Shown piece by piece: positions 51,142 through 59,722 of a DNA stretch of 64,000 bases. The stretch is from Lachnospiraceae bacterium (lineage in GTDB: Bacteria > Bacillota > Clostridia > Lachnospirales > Lachnospiraceae). A model generated the notes under the pieces. The model saw only the letters and a list, made by a program, of their open reading frames with translations. It had not been told where the DNA came from and ran no database searches. The stretch covers positions 124,001 to 188,000 of the forward strand of contig CAJTCH010000003.1 in NCBI GenBank assembly GCA_910574715.1, in the 5' to 3' direction. Position 1 is the first letter of the stretch. Each line of letters starts with the position of its first letter. The translations under genes and the position numbers were made by a program.

Positions 51142-51730
51142 CTTGCACACCTCCCTTGAACAAGAACTTTCTGTATTCATTCTCGATCGCACCCTTGAAT
51201 GCATGGTCGATCAGTATATTCTTCTCCTGGATCACCGCGCGCACACCTCCGATAAAGTCTTCCTTGCTCACCGTAAGCGCCATACCGGTATGCTCCTCGA
51301 GATACTCCTTCTTATCCGCATCCGTCGGATTGATATAGATGGTCATAGCCGCGCCTCCGGCGAATCTTGCCGCCTTCTCGATATACGAGATCAGCAGGCG
51401 CGGATACTCCTCCGTCTTCATATATTCCTCAACCACCTCGCGGACTTCCTCAAACAATTTCTTCTTCAATTCCTTCTGTGTCTTGCTCAGTTCACGCTTC
51501 AGTTCAAGCTGTGCCTTGGACATCGCCATATTAAGCTGCTGCTGTGCTCCGACACGCTCCGCCTTCACCCGTGTCTCCGACTGGCGCAGAAGTTCTGCCC
51601 GATGCTGTTCAAACACTCCGAGCAGCGCGTCCTCATGCTGCTTCATGATCGCATTGCCCTCTGCACGGGCCTCTTCCATTGCCGCGGCCTGCAAATGTGA
51701 TATCTTCTCTTCTACTGTCAAGTATGCCAC
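51134..51730 (-). CDS. ntpE: V-type ATPase subunit E (peripheral stalk)
   Basis: The product has 198 residues. The long N-terminal helix (KISHLQAAAMEEARAEGNAI and RAELLRQSETRVKAERV) forms a coiled coil with subunit G/H, and the globular C-terminal part caps the A3B3 ring. It lies 6 nt after subunit F and overlaps ntpA by 8 nt. Identification rests on this layout and operon position. Confidence 0.88.
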   Translation of the reverse strand: MAYLTVEEKISHLQAAAMEEARAEGNAIMKQHEDALLGVFEQHRAELLRQSETRVKAERVGAQQQLNMAMSKAQLELKRELSKTQKELKKKLFEEVREVVEEYMKTEEYPRLLISYIEKAARFAGGAAMTIYINPTDADKKEYLEEHTGMALTVSKEDFIGGVRAVIQEKNILIDHAFKGAIENEYRKFLFKGGVQVG

Positions 51731-51736
51731 CTCGCT

Positions 51737-52045
51737 TTATAGTTTCAAACCAATCGCCTCATTTACATAAGATGTGATAAAGTCCTTCTTACGTCCGGTT
51801 CCGTGTCTGTCAGGAATCTCGATAAGCAGCGGCATAGTACGCTCCAGCTTGATCTCATCGATCAGGTCCGGGAATTCTCTGCCGAACTTCTCCGTCAGCA
51901 GGATAACTCCCACCGCCTTATCGTTCATCGCGTTCTCGATCGCCGTCCTCAGCTCCTCCCTCTCGTGGACCACGATCCCGTCAACTCCCGCAAGCCTCAT
52001 CCCTGTCAGTGTATCGACATTATCACTGATCAGATACATCTTCAT
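51737..52045 (-). CDS. ntpG: V-type ATPase subunit F (central stalk)
   Basis: The product has 102 residues. It has the Rossmann-like fold of subunit F: MYLISDNVDTLTGMRLAGVD, then VGVILLTEKFGREFPDLIDE and PLLIEIPDRHGTG. It binds the D shaft. In the E. hirae scheme the gene is ntpG. It is 1 nt after ntpK. Confidence 0.92.
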   Translation of the reverse strand: MKMYLISDNVDTLTGMRLAGVDGIVVHEREELRTAIENAMNDKAVGVILLTEKFGREFPDLIDEIKLERTMPLLIEIPDRHGTGRKKDFITSYVNEAIGLKL

Positions 52046-52046
52046 C

Positions 52047-52481
52047 TTACAATTTACCCAGAATCATGAAGGAGATGATCAGTCCGTACAGACATACACC
52101 TTCCGCAAGACCTACGAAGATCAGTGACTTACCAAGAGCACTGGAATCCTCGCTGATCGCGCCAAGCGCAGCGCTTGCGGCGCTTGCTACGGCAATACCA
52201 CCGCCGACACAGGACAGACCGGTTGACAGCGCAGCGGCAAGATAGCCGAACCCAACAGAATTAGAAGCAGCCTCAGAAACGCCCTCTGCCGCTTCCACCG
52301 GCGCTCCGCCGAACATCATAATAGCCGCGACAGCGAATGCTCCGAAGTAGAAGAACGCATTGGTCACGATCGCCCTCTTATAACGCTTCTTTGTCTTCTC
52401 TCCGATCAGATAGTATCCGAATGGAACGATGATGCCAAGCACCAGTGCTGCAATAAGTAATAATTTCACAGTTAAAGTCAT
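52047..52481 (-). CDS. ntpK: V-type ATPase membrane rotor subunit K
   Basis: The product has 144 residues with an N-terminal membrane segment (about 5-26), a second (about 41-60), then the c-type hairpin: LSTGLSCVGGGIAVASAASAALG and KSLIFVGLAEGVCLYGLIIS (each in parts). The ion-binding Glu is in LAEGVCLYG. Ala/Gly-rich helices and a polar loop ISEDSSALGK are typical. The two N-terminal segments look degenerate, with no second ion-binding carboxylate. Na+ or H+ specificity cannot be settled by eye. Confidence 0.94.
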   Translation of the reverse strand: MTLTVKLLLIAALVLGIIVPFGYYLIGEKTKKRYKRAIVTNAFFYFGAFAVAAIMMFGGAPVEAAEGVSEAASNSVGFGYLAAALSTGLSCVGGGIAVASAASAALGAISEDSSALGKSLIFVGLAEGVCLYGLIISFMILGKL

Positions 52482-52519
52482 GATTGATATCCTCCTCTTG
52501 TCTTTATCTTATTCACTTT

Positions 52520-54454
52520 TTATTTCGTTTGCTTGTTAAATGGTTTGAATTCCCGTCCGCTTCCCTTATAGAAACGGCTGAACATCTCATAATATTCCAG
52601 ACGCAGTACCTGGATGCCGACGATCAGCCCCTCCAGCGCGCATACGACTGCATTGCCAAAGATAACCCCGAACAGGTTCGGCGTTCCGCTCTCCGCCCCG
52701 GAGAGCATCAGGACTACCTCCATGATCGCCGCATGGCTGACTGCGAATGCCCCGATACGCACATAAGAAAGCGTGTTGGAGAAGTAACTCAGCAACGTCT
52801 CAAACAGTTCAAAGAAGCCCTGTACCAGGAACATCGCCTTACTCTCTTCCATCTTCTTATGGTTATGCTCCACCAGATTAGTAAGCGGTTCCTTGAATAC
52901 GAACAGCAGAACCGGAATTCCCAGGAATATCACCATCAGGATATTGCCCGGAACCTTGTGCCCGGTCATATACAGCACGACGGTCAGTACCAGGAATCCA
53001 TAGAACACAAGCCCTGCCACTCCGTTTGTCGAGAACCACAGGTTCTCTGTGTCATGCGCTTTCGCAGCGTTGGCGATCTGGAAGATCATCACCAGGATAT
53101 TTAAGGCCATACCAAAAGCGATCGCTATGATGAACACCGTATTCAGCTGTCCGATAAACGGCAGATTCGTCATCGCCTCCACCGGCCTGAGCCAGATTGC
53201 CGGAATCACATCCTCGAACCCGAAGACACTGCCGAACATGACGCCGAAGATCATAGAGAAGATCCCCGCGATCGACACGATTCCCGCTAAGTTCATCTTC
53301 TTCTTCAGATAGATCAGCCCGCCGATCGCAAACAGGCAGAAGCCCTGCCCCACATCTCCGAACATAGCGCCGAAGATAAACGTATAAGTGAGCGCCACGA
53401 ACATCGTCGGATCCAGCTCATCGTGCGCCGGAAGGCCGTACATCTGGATAAACAGCTCAAAAGGCTTGAAGAACTTAGGATTCTTAAGCTTCGTCGGAGG
53501 ATCTCCGAAGAACTTCTCCCGGTCTTCTTCCACGACGATGAACACCCTGTCATCATCCTTCGACTCTTCAAGCAGGGCCGCCACATCGGCTTCTCCCATC
53601 CATCCGCAGAGGATGTAATAGTCTTCCTTGTTATCTCCCACATCCGTCCTTGCCGCCATCTTACGGACATCGAAGTTATTAGACAATTCCTCCAGTCTCT
53701 TCCTTGCCCCCAAGAGCTTGGCTGCCCGGCTGCTCATCAGCTCCTCGATCTGCCGGTCGATCTCATCCTTCTCTTTCCTGGCATCGTCGATACTCTTCTG
53801 CATGCTTCCGCACGCATCCTTAGGTGTTCCGATATATTCCGGCGGAATCGTGATCCGCTCAAAATGCAGGGAATTAAACGCTGAATCTACCTTGCTCGTG
53901 TCCGCATTCGACACGAAATAACACCCGTAGACATAGTTCTCATTCCTTGTTCCCTCGAGGAATACAGCCTGCAGATCATCAAACAGATATTTCTCCAGCT
54001 TCTTATAATGATCAAGGCCGATCCTTCCGAAGCGGATCTTCATATACTTATAACGCATCGTCTTATGCAGATCCAGATTCAGAGGGGTAAACGGTTCCAG
54101 GACTTTGAACTTCTCCTTAGCCTCGTCTTCCTTCTTATTCAACAGTTCCTTCTTCTCCTGCAGATCCAGATAGTCATGATTAAGCTCCCGGATAAAGGCA
54201 AGCATCTCGTCTTTTGACATATTCTGGTCAACGTGAGGCATCCCCTCCGGTAAGAGCGCCGCGAACTGTTCCGCCTTCGCAAGCGCGTCTTTGTATGGAT
54301 TCACCTCCACAAAAGGCAGAAGATTATCTGTCGTCTTAAGCTCCGTGACTGCATTCTCAAGCTGCATCTCATACTTGGACAGATATTTCTCGCACACACG
54401 GTCTATATCAATCCTGGGACCGCTGATGCTCAAAAACTTCATCTTTACAATCAT
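52520..54454 (-). CDS. ntpI: V-type ATPase membrane subunit I (a-subunit)
   Basis: The product has 644 residues from ATG 54,454, which has AGGAGG at 9 nt and overlaps the ntpC stop by 4 nt; a longer frame lies inside ntpC. The N-terminal half (1-310) is cytoplasmic coiled coil. The C-terminal half has seven or eight membrane helices with FGDVGQGFCLFAIGGLIYLK (in parts) and SNTLSYVRIGAFAVSHAAIM, which carries the essential Arg for ion exchange with the K ring. Confidence 0.94.
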   Translation of the reverse strand: MIVKMKFLSISGPRIDIDRVCEKYLSKYEMQLENAVTELKTTDNLLPFVEVNPYKDALAKAEQFAALLPEGMPHVDQNMSKDEMLAFIRELNHDYLDLQEKKELLNKKEDEAKEKFKVLEPFTPLNLDLHKTMRYKYMKIRFGRIGLDHYKKLEKYLFDDLQAVFLEGTRNENYVYGCYFVSNADTSKVDSAFNSLHFERITIPPEYIGTPKDACGSMQKSIDDARKEKDEIDRQIEELMSSRAAKLLGARKRLEELSNNFDVRKMAARTDVGDNKEDYYILCGWMGEADVAALLEESKDDDRVFIVVEEDREKFFGDPPTKLKNPKFFKPFELFIQMYGLPAHDELDPTMFVALTYTFIFGAMFGDVGQGFCLFAIGGLIYLKKKMNLAGIVSIAGIFSMIFGVMFGSVFGFEDVIPAIWLRPVEAMTNLPFIGQLNTVFIIAIAFGMALNILVMIFQIANAAKAHDTENLWFSTNGVAGLVFYGFLVLTVVLYMTGHKVPGNILMVIFLGIPVLLFVFKEPLTNLVEHNHKKMEESKAMFLVQGFFELFETLLSYFSNTLSYVRIGAFAVSHAAIMEVVLMLSGAESGTPNLFGVIFGNAVVCALEGLIVGIQVLRLEYYEMFSRFYKGSGREFKPFNKQTK

Positions 54455-55497
54455 TGCATCACACCTCCTAAGTATCCTAACGTCTCTCTTGAAGATAAGC
54501 CGTAACGGATACATTCAAGGGCCGTTGTTAATTTGTAGATCTCTTCTTCCTTCAAAAACAGATATGTATTCACCGTCGCGATCGAATACGGATTCCGCCT
54601 TCTGTCACTGACATATAACCGCCTCATGTACTCCTTATATGTGGCTTCCAGCGTCTTCCCGCTGATGTCCGCATATTTCTCAGCATAATATGTCTCCTCC
54701 AGGCGTTTCTCATACTCTTCGACAGTCGGAGCCTCCACCAGACCCTTGAACTCGTCCACGCTGAGCCTGTACTGGATCGGTATCGTGAGCGAATAGATGT
54801 CCGGCGGCAGCATATTGTAATACTTCTTCGCACGGTAGATCCACTGGATATTCAGCAGATCGATCCTCGAACCGAAGTCCCGGATATACATCTCGCGTTC
54901 CTTTCCCTTAAGAAGCTGTCTGCTCTTCCTCCACATTTCAGAGAAATAATACAGATCCAGGGCCAGATCGTAATCAAACAGTGTCGCCCCTTCCGACTCG
55001 CGGATCGGCTGAAGCGGCGCGTAATATTCCGTATCCTTCAGATTATCGATCAGCTCTTCAACGTTCCTCGACGTGATCAGCTTATCGATCGAGATCTGAG
55101 AATATTTATCGAAGAATACCTTCTTATATTCTATATCAAACGGCATATCGTAATGATTGAACACAATCCGCAGACAGTAGTTGATCAGGTCGATCTCATA
55201 TCTCTTCCAGTACAGCTTAAGGAACTTCTTCTGCTCCATCCCCGCAAACCGGAATATCCGCGTGTAATCATCGAACAATGACTGATACAGGATCTTCTCT
55301 ATATTCCCCCTGTGATACAGGGATACGTCAATCTGTTCCATATATCTTACATAGGCAGGCTTATCCTTCAGGTATTCGATGGCTTCCGGCACGCTCCTTA
55401 AGTTCGCGATATTCTCAAAATCCCGTCCGTTCAGGAGCTTCGCCTGCATCGCCCGCACCTTCGTGGTTAAGCCGCTGTACGTCATCACATTACCCAT
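54451..55497 (-). CDS. ntpC: V-type ATPase subunit C (d-like)
   Basis: The product has 348 residues, helical and soluble. Family features include TYSGLTTKVRAMQAKLLNGRDF (in parts) at the N-terminus and DLINYCLRIVFNHYDMPFD in the middle. It forms the funnel linking the central shaft (D/F) to the K ring. Here ntpC precedes ntpI, unlike the E. hirae order F-I-K-E-C. It starts 3 nt after subunit H. Confidence 0.9.
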   Translation of the reverse strand: MGNVMTYSGLTTKVRAMQAKLLNGRDFENIANLRSVPEAIEYLKDKPAYVRYMEQIDVSLYHRGNIEKILYQSLFDDYTRIFRFAGMEQKKFLKLYWKRYEIDLINYCLRIVFNHYDMPFDIEYKKVFFDKYSQISIDKLITSRNVEELIDNLKDTEYYAPLQPIRESEGATLFDYDLALDLYYFSEMWRKSRQLLKGKEREMYIRDFGSRIDLLNIQWIYRAKKYYNMLPPDIYSLTIPIQYRLSVDEFKGLVEAPTVEEYEKRLEETYYAEKYADISGKTLEATYKEYMRRLYVSDRRRNPYSIATVNTYLFLKEEEIYKLTTALECIRYGLSSRETLGYLGGVMQ

Positions 55498-55500
55498 GCC

Positions 55501-55812
55501 CTACACCTCTACTATATGCGCTAAGATCTCCCGGGCATACGCACTGTGGTTCTCCTCGAATTCCTTCTTAAGGTTATCGATCGTCGACCGGTTCTTCTCC
55601 TGCTGCTCCTTCAAGATCCGCTCCATCTTCGCATCCGCGTCCTTCCGGATCTGCTCTAACTGCTTCCTGGTCTCGTCCTCGATCGCCGCGTCAAAACGAT
55701 CCCGCTGATTCTGGATCTTCTTCTCGATCTCGCTCTTCTGAGCCTGAGCATGTTCCACAATCGCCTCTGCAGTTTCCTCGATATCTGCTAATTTCTTAAC
55801 AACTGTGTCCAT
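55501..55812 (-). CDS. ntpF: V-type ATPase peripheral stalk subunit H/G, first gene of operon
   Basis: The product has 103 residues, one long charged helix rich in Glu, Gln and Lys (KLADIEETAEAIVEHAQAQK, then KQLEQIRKDADAKMERILKE). Such proteins pair with subunit E as the stator stalk. It is the first gene of the operon, and its leader contains the promoter at 55,847. Sequence conservation is low, so the call relies on length, coiled coil and position. Confidence 0.82.
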   Translation of the reverse strand: MDTVVKKLADIEETAEAIVEHAQAQKSEIEKKIQNQRDRFDAAIEDETRKQLEQIRKDADAKMERILKEQQEKNRSTIDNLKKEFEENHSAYAREILAHIVEV

Positions 55813-55846
55813 TCAGATACCTCCATTTCCCGTCAATTTGCACACA

Positions 55847-55875
55847 ATTATAATATACTCCGTTTTTTCCAAATT
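55847..55875 (-). promoter_or_regulatory. Probable V-ATPase operon promoter
   Basis: A perfect TATAAT lies at 55,847-55,852 on the minus strand, about 35 nt upstream of the first gene. The best -35 (TTGGAA) has a short 15-nt spacer, so strength is uncertain. The divergent trmB promoter lies about 65 nt further on. Confidence 0.5.
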
Positions 55876-55937
55876 TCCATAGTAAAATTCAACAAAAAAT
55901 GCTTTTTTTGTTACGTTTTTCACACACTTATATTCAA

Positions 55938-55966
55938 TTGACTTTTTTACGCCTGCACGCTAAACT
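55938..55966 (+). promoter_or_regulatory. Promoter of trmB
   Basis: TTGACT (55,938-55,943), a 17-nt spacer and TAAACT (55,961-55,966), about 40 nt before the trmB start. Confidence 0.6.
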
Positions 55967-56008
55967 TAAGAAACATACTAAAATGCTTGAAAACAGGGGG
56001 AATCACGT

Positions 56009-56701
56009 ATGCGCCTTAGAAATATTCCGCGCGCCGTAAGCGTGCTGAACGAGTGTAAAGAAGTTGTTAAGAATGAGAGCGGATACCGCGGCAGATGGCA
56101 TGAGGTCTTCGGCAATTCTCATCCTATCCATATAGAGATCGGGATGGGGAAAGGCCAATTCCTGCTTACCCTCGCCCGGCAGAATCCGCAGATCAATTAT
56201 ATCGGGATCGAACGCTACTCCAGCGTCCTCCTCCGGGCCGTGGAGAAATTCCAGACGCTAAATCCCGAGCCGTCCTCTGCCGGCGCCGCTTTGCCAAATG
56301 CTACGGCCCTGCCTAACGTCCGCTTCATCTGCATGGATGCCAGCGATATTGCCGGCGTCTTCGCTCCGGGAGAGGTTGACCGCATCTATCTGAACTTCTC
56401 CGATCCCTGGCCCAAGGCACGGCATGCCGGACGGCGGCTTACCTCCCGGGAGTTCCTTGCCCGTTATGACAGAGTCCTTGCAGAAGACGGCACGATCGAA
56501 TTCAAGACGGATAACCGGCTGCTCTTCGACTTCTCCGTCTCGGAGGTCAATGTCTCTTCCGCCTTCCATATGAGGGGCTGCACCTATGACCTCCACCATG
56601 ACGATACAATGAATCATGGCAATATCATGACCGAGTATGAGGAGAAATTCTCCTCCCTTGGCAATCCGATCTGCAAGTTGGTTGTTGGGAGAAATTCTTA
56701 A
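56009..56701 (+). CDS. trmB: tRNA (guanine-N7-)-methyltransferase TrmB
   Basis: The product has 230 residues. It methylates G46 in tRNA variable loops using S-adenosylmethionine. Motif I is IHIEIGMGKGQFLLTLA, and the diagnostic NFSDPWPKARHAGRRLT covers the catalytic Asp and substrate loop. The C-terminal GNIMTEYEEKFSSLGNPI is conserved. A short Pro/Ala/Asn-rich insert (NPEPSSAGAALPNATALPN) near residue 87 is longer than in most homologues. A GGGGG site lies 8 nt upstream of the start. Confidence 0.95.
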   Translation: MRLRNIPRAVSVLNECKEVVKNESGYRGRWHEVFGNSHPIHIEIGMGKGQFLLTLARQNPQINYIGIERYSSVLLRAVEKFQTLNPEPSSAGAALPNATALPNVRFICMDASDIAGVFAPGEVDRIYLNFSDPWPKARHAGRRLTSREFLARYDRVLAEDGTIEFKTDNRLLFDFSVSEVNVSSAFHMRGCTYDLHHDDTMNHGNIMTEYEEKFSSLGNPICKLVVGRNS

Positions 56702-56804
56702 CATCAAAAGAGCTGACAATTTATTTCACAAAATTTTCATGTTTATATTTTCCAGTTCATGAACCTCAGCGCCGGTCCCCGCATATATATTTATTGAAGA
56801 ATTT

Positions 56805-56966
56805 ATGTCTGGATATATGCATATGGGACGCAAAAGGAAATGTAAGAAGAGTATCCGTCAGAAACTCTGTGAATTCACTTACCATAGAAAAGGTCTTCAC
56901 AAGAAGCTGGTCTGCCTGAAAAAATCTATGGATGAAGTATACCGCACATTGAATCCCGGCTGCTGA
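56805..56966 (+). CDS. Possible 53-residue basic Cys-containing protein
   Basis: The frame reads MSGYMHMGRKRKCKKSIRQK, then LCEFTYHRKGLHKKLVCLKK, then a short tail ending NPGC. It is strongly basic with four Cys and no membrane segment. It lies 32 nt upstream of the thioredoxin gene in the same direction. There is no good ribosome binding site at the first ATG (internal ATGs at residues 5 and 7 are alternatives), so it may not be translated. I do not recognise a family; the composition suggests nucleic-acid or ribosome binding. Confidence 0.4.
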   Translation: MSGYMHMGRKRKCKKSIRQKLCEFTYHRKGLHKKLVCLKKSMDEVYRTLNPGC

Positions 56967-56998
56967 TCTCCGGGCCGAATACAGGAAAGGTGAACACT

Positions 56999-57322
56999 AT
57001 GCTGCATTTGACAGAGAAAAATTTTACGGTTGAGACAAAACGCGGTCCGCTTCCTAACGTTGTCATGTTCTACGCCGTCTGGTGCGGAAAATGCGCCATG
57101 ATGAAACCGCTTGTCGAAGAGATAGAGAAAAAGTACCGCAAGAAAATCCGGTTCTGCGAAGTAGATATCGATGAATCCCCCTTACTTACCGCGGACTATG
57201 AAGCAGATATCGTCCCGACCTTCGTCTTTTTCCAGAATGGCCAATTCCTTGGCAGTATGCAGGGAATCATAGACGAGAATGTATTTGAGCGTCGTCTACA
57301 AAAAATCTTTAGAAATTGTTAA
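56999..57322 (+). CDS. Thioredoxin-family protein with CGKC active site
   Basis: The product has 107 residues from ATG 56,999, with AAGG at 8 nt; a GTG three codons upstream overlaps that site. The thioredoxin fold is clear: NVVMFYAVWCGKCAMMKPLV, then CEVDIDESPLL and the cis-Pro loop ADIVPTFVFFQNGQ. The active site is CGKC rather than CGPC, which should change redox potential and partners. It ends in a lone Cys. No thioredoxin reductase is near; the small basic gene upstream may be in the same transcript. Confidence 0.88.
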   Translation: MLHLTEKNFTVETKRGPLPNVVMFYAVWCGKCAMMKPLVEEIEKKYRKKIRFCEVDIDESPLLTADYEADIVPTFVFFQNGQFLGSMQGIIDENVFERRLQKIFRNC

Positions 57323-57334
57323 GGCTTATTTTAT

Positions 57335-57416
57335 TTGCAAATATTATGGAATATGTTATATTAGTGAAGACTTAAGACACACAACTGGTGTCCTTTTACA
57401 TTTCACAGGACACCAG
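57335..57416 (+). promoter_or_regulatory. Promoter and 5' hairpin of the DUF1002 gene
   Basis: TTGCAA (57,335-57,340), a 16-nt spacer and TATATT (57,357-57,362) with an extended -10 TG, closely matching the rubrerythrin promoter. The leader contains a perfect 9-bp stem (CTGGTGTCC 57,385-57,393; GGACACCAG 57,408-57,416) with a 14-nt loop and no T-run. Confidence 0.68.
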
Positions 57417-57437
57417 GCAAGAACAAAGGGGGTATAG

Positions 57438-57461
57438 GTGATTACACACCAGACATTATGA
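57438..57461 (+). CDS. Possible 7-residue leader peptide coupled to the DUF1002 gene
   Basis: GTG 57,438 has AAAGGGGG at 6 nt and encodes MITHQTL, with its TGA overlapping the DUF1002 ATG as ATGA. The DUF1002 start has no ribosome binding site of its own at normal distance. Translation may therefore begin at this mini-ORF and re-initiate. It is too short to confirm by eye. Confidence 0.35.
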   Translation: MITHQTL

Positions 57462-58783
57462 AGAACATGAAAAGAATTATACCTGTTATGATGGCGGCCG
57501 TGCTGACCTGCACAGGGCTTCCCTTAACAGCCAGAGCAGACAGCGCGAAGGTCGTCACTTTAGGCGCTAACCTGACCGCAGAGCAGAAGACTTCTATGTA
57601 CAAATATTTCGGCACGACCGCCGACGCGGTAGATACCATAGAAGTTACGAACGCAGACGAGAGAAAATACATGGAAGGCATCGCTTCGGAGGCTCAGATC
57701 GGAACACGCACCTACAGTTGTTCTTACGTGGAGCCGACAACCAGCGGCGGCATTCAGGTTAAGGTCGGAAACCTTACCTTCGTGACCAGCTCTATGATCG
57801 CCAGCACATTATTAACCTCCGGCGTCGAGAACTGTAACGTCGTTGCGGCTTCTCCGATCGAAGTATCCGGCACCGGAGCGCTGACCGGTATCATGATGGC
57901 ATACGAGAAGGCAAGCGGCAAGACCTTAAGCGAGGAACAGAAGGCTGCTGCCACAGAAGAACTCGTGACAACCGGCGAGCTTGCAGATTCCATCGGACAG
58001 AAGGACGCGGCGGATCTGATGAACGAGGTCAAGCAAGAGGTGATCAAGGATGGCCTGACGGATGAAGGCGAGATTCAAGACGCCATCAATGATGCGGCTA
58101 AGACCTACAACATCACGCTTACTGAGGATCAGATGTCGAAGATCTCATCCCTGATGCAGAACATTTCCCAATACGATTATGATGTCAATGCATTGAAGAA
58201 GACGCTGGAGAACTTAGAAGGCAAGGGCGGCAAGGAAGGCTTCTTCTCAAGTCTATGGTCCTCCATCAAGGGGATTTTTACCGGCGATTCTGACAGCGGA
58301 GACGGCGGCATCATCAATGACACCAATGATGATGTTCTTGGTGCAGACGCCATTATCGACAGTACCTTAGAGGCTCTGGATGAAGAGACCAAGAAGGAAG
58401 GCTTCTGGGATAAGGTGACTAATTTCTTCAAGGGACTCTTTGGCGGCAGCGATGACGACGCAGACGAGGAAGAGACCACTGATGAGGAAGATGCCGACAA
58501 GGAAGATTCCGAAGATACGGAGAATCCAGAAGACGCGGCGGATACCTCTGATGATGAGAGCCTGGACACTGGCAATCCGGACGGAACTGCGGATCCGGAT
58601 GCGGCTTTGAATCCTGACGGCACAGACGGAACAGATCCGAATGCTGCCAATGACGGAGTTGATCCGAATGCACAGACAGTTGATCCCGCCTCTTCTGATG
58701 GTACAGGCAGCGGCGCTGCCGCGGACGGACTGAGCAGTGATAATGGGCAGACTGCAGATCCCGCTGCCGGGACAATTCAATAG
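57458..58783 (+). CDS. Secreted DUF1002 protein with acidic C-terminal tail
   Basis: The product has 441 residues. A signal peptide (MKRIIPVMMAAVLTCTGLPL, cleavage near ARA-DS) precedes a DUF1002 domain (about 30-260; VTLGANLTAEQKTSMYKYFG and SCSYVEPTTSGGIQV). Two similar short segments follow (EGFFSSLWSSIKGIFTG and EGFWDKVTNFFKGLFGG). The last 120 residues are a low-complexity Asp/Glu/Pro/Gly tail (such as DGTADPDAALNPDG), probably disordered or wall-associated. DUF1002 proteins are common in Firmicutes with unknown role. It has its own promoter and terminator. Confidence 0.85.
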   Translation: MKNMKRIIPVMMAAVLTCTGLPLTARADSAKVVTLGANLTAEQKTSMYKYFGTTADAVDTIEVTNADERKYMEGIASEAQIGTRTYSCSYVEPTTSGGIQVKVGNLTFVTSSMIASTLLTSGVENCNVVAASPIEVSGTGALTGIMMAYEKASGKTLSEEQKAAATEELVTTGELADSIGQKDAADLMNEVKQEVIKDGLTDEGEIQDAINDAAKTYNITLTEDQMSKISSLMQNISQYDYDVNALKKTLENLEGKGGKEGFFSSLWSSIKGIFTGDSDSGDGGIINDTNDDVLGADAIIDSTLEALDEETKKEGFWDKVTNFFKGLFGGSDDDADEEETTDEEDADKEDSEDTENPEDAADTSDDESLDTGNPDGTADPDAALNPDGTDGTDPNAANDGVDPNAQTVDPASSDGTGSGAAADGLSSDNGQTADPAAGTIQ

Positions 58784-58800
58784 AAGTTTTATTGCATATA

Positions 58801-58843
58801 GAGAGGCTGTCGAGAAACAACATTTCTCGGCAGCCTCTTTTTC
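58801..58843 (+). terminator. Terminator of the DUF1002 gene
   Basis: AGAGGCTG and CGAGAAA pair with TTTCTCG and CAGCCTCT (one mismatch between), followed by a T-run. Confidence 0.88.
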
Positions 58844-59674
58844 TCACCTAAACATATATTGATACTTCCTTCTCTGCTGTAGAAGTATGGTATACACTCT
58901 CTGTTTTACCTCCTTAGAATACACGGAATCTGCCTCTAGCAATCCACGGATCTGCCTCTCCCCAAAATGAAACCACATCTGATCTCCGTACAAATCCTGC
59001 GCCGCATCCAACTGCTCATCAAAGGAACGGCAGAACGTCTTCGCCTCCGCCTTGGTCATCTGCATGATCACATCCTGCCCCAAAGGATAATCCATCATTG
59101 TATCCGCAAGCAGCGATGCTCCCTGGTCAAAAAACGGGCAATAAGCGTATCCCTCCCGTCCGTCCCACAGCACGGCAATATTATGCGTATGCCGGTCTTC
59201 ATTCAGAAATAGCGCATCAATCGTCAGCAGCTTACACATATACACTCCACACCCCCTAAGCCCTGTCAGCTTCTCCATCTGCTCAACCAGGAATCTCAGG
59301 CGGTTCTCACAATCTCTGATCCGGAAGATACTGCGATACAGGCTCTCACCATAATTATGATAGAACAGTCTCTCCAGCGTGATCATCTGCCACTTCCCTT
59401 TCAAGCCCTTCGATGGGTCCGTCAGAAAATCCCGGCTCCTGCACCCTGTATAGCTCTGCGCGCCATAGTGTATCTCCTCCGGCTTATACAATACATACTC
59501 GCTCTGGTCCAAAGATGAATACTCAAGAAGTGATGAGACCATATACTCTGCCAAGCCTTCATATCCGGTATAATCCGCCTTATACCAGTAGTCGTCCTTC
59601 TTCCACTTCAACTGATTCCCTTTAGAGGACTGTCTTGCTTCTTCCCGTACATCCTGTTCAAATAGTTCAACCAT
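58844..59674 (-). CDS. HipA-like kinase-fold protein
   Basis: The product has 276 residues from ATG 59,674, which has GGAGG at 7 nt and gives a natural N-terminus (MVELFEQDVREEARQSSKGN). A start 15 codons upstream also has a site and cannot be excluded. Kinase-like motifs are FLNEDRHTHNIAVL (catalytic Asp, and Asn for metal) and FCPFFDQGASLL-like CPFFDQGASLL (metal-binding Asp). The N-terminal part has WKKDDYWYKADYTG, a probable ATP-binding Lys. HipA-family kinases phosphorylate targets such as glutamyl-tRNA synthetase, acting as toxins. It lies 48 nt after the HTH gene. The classic HipA N-terminal subdomain is missing. Confidence 0.72.
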   Translation of the reverse strand: MVELFEQDVREEARQSSKGNQLKWKKDDYWYKADYTGYEGLAEYMVSSLLEYSSLDQSEYVLYKPEEIHYGAQSYTGCRSRDFLTDPSKGLKGKWQMITLERLFYHNYGESLYRSIFRIRDCENRLRFLVEQMEKLTGLRGCGVYMCKLLTIDALFLNEDRHTHNIAVLWDGREGYAYCPFFDQGASLLADTMMDYPLGQDVIMQMTKAEAKTFCRSFDEQLDAAQDLYGDQMWFHFGERQIRGLLEADSVYSKEVKQRVYTILLQQRRKYQYMFR

Positions 59675-59722
59675 ACTGCCGCCTCCATATTCATATAACT
59701 GACTCTCCCGGCCAACCATCGG

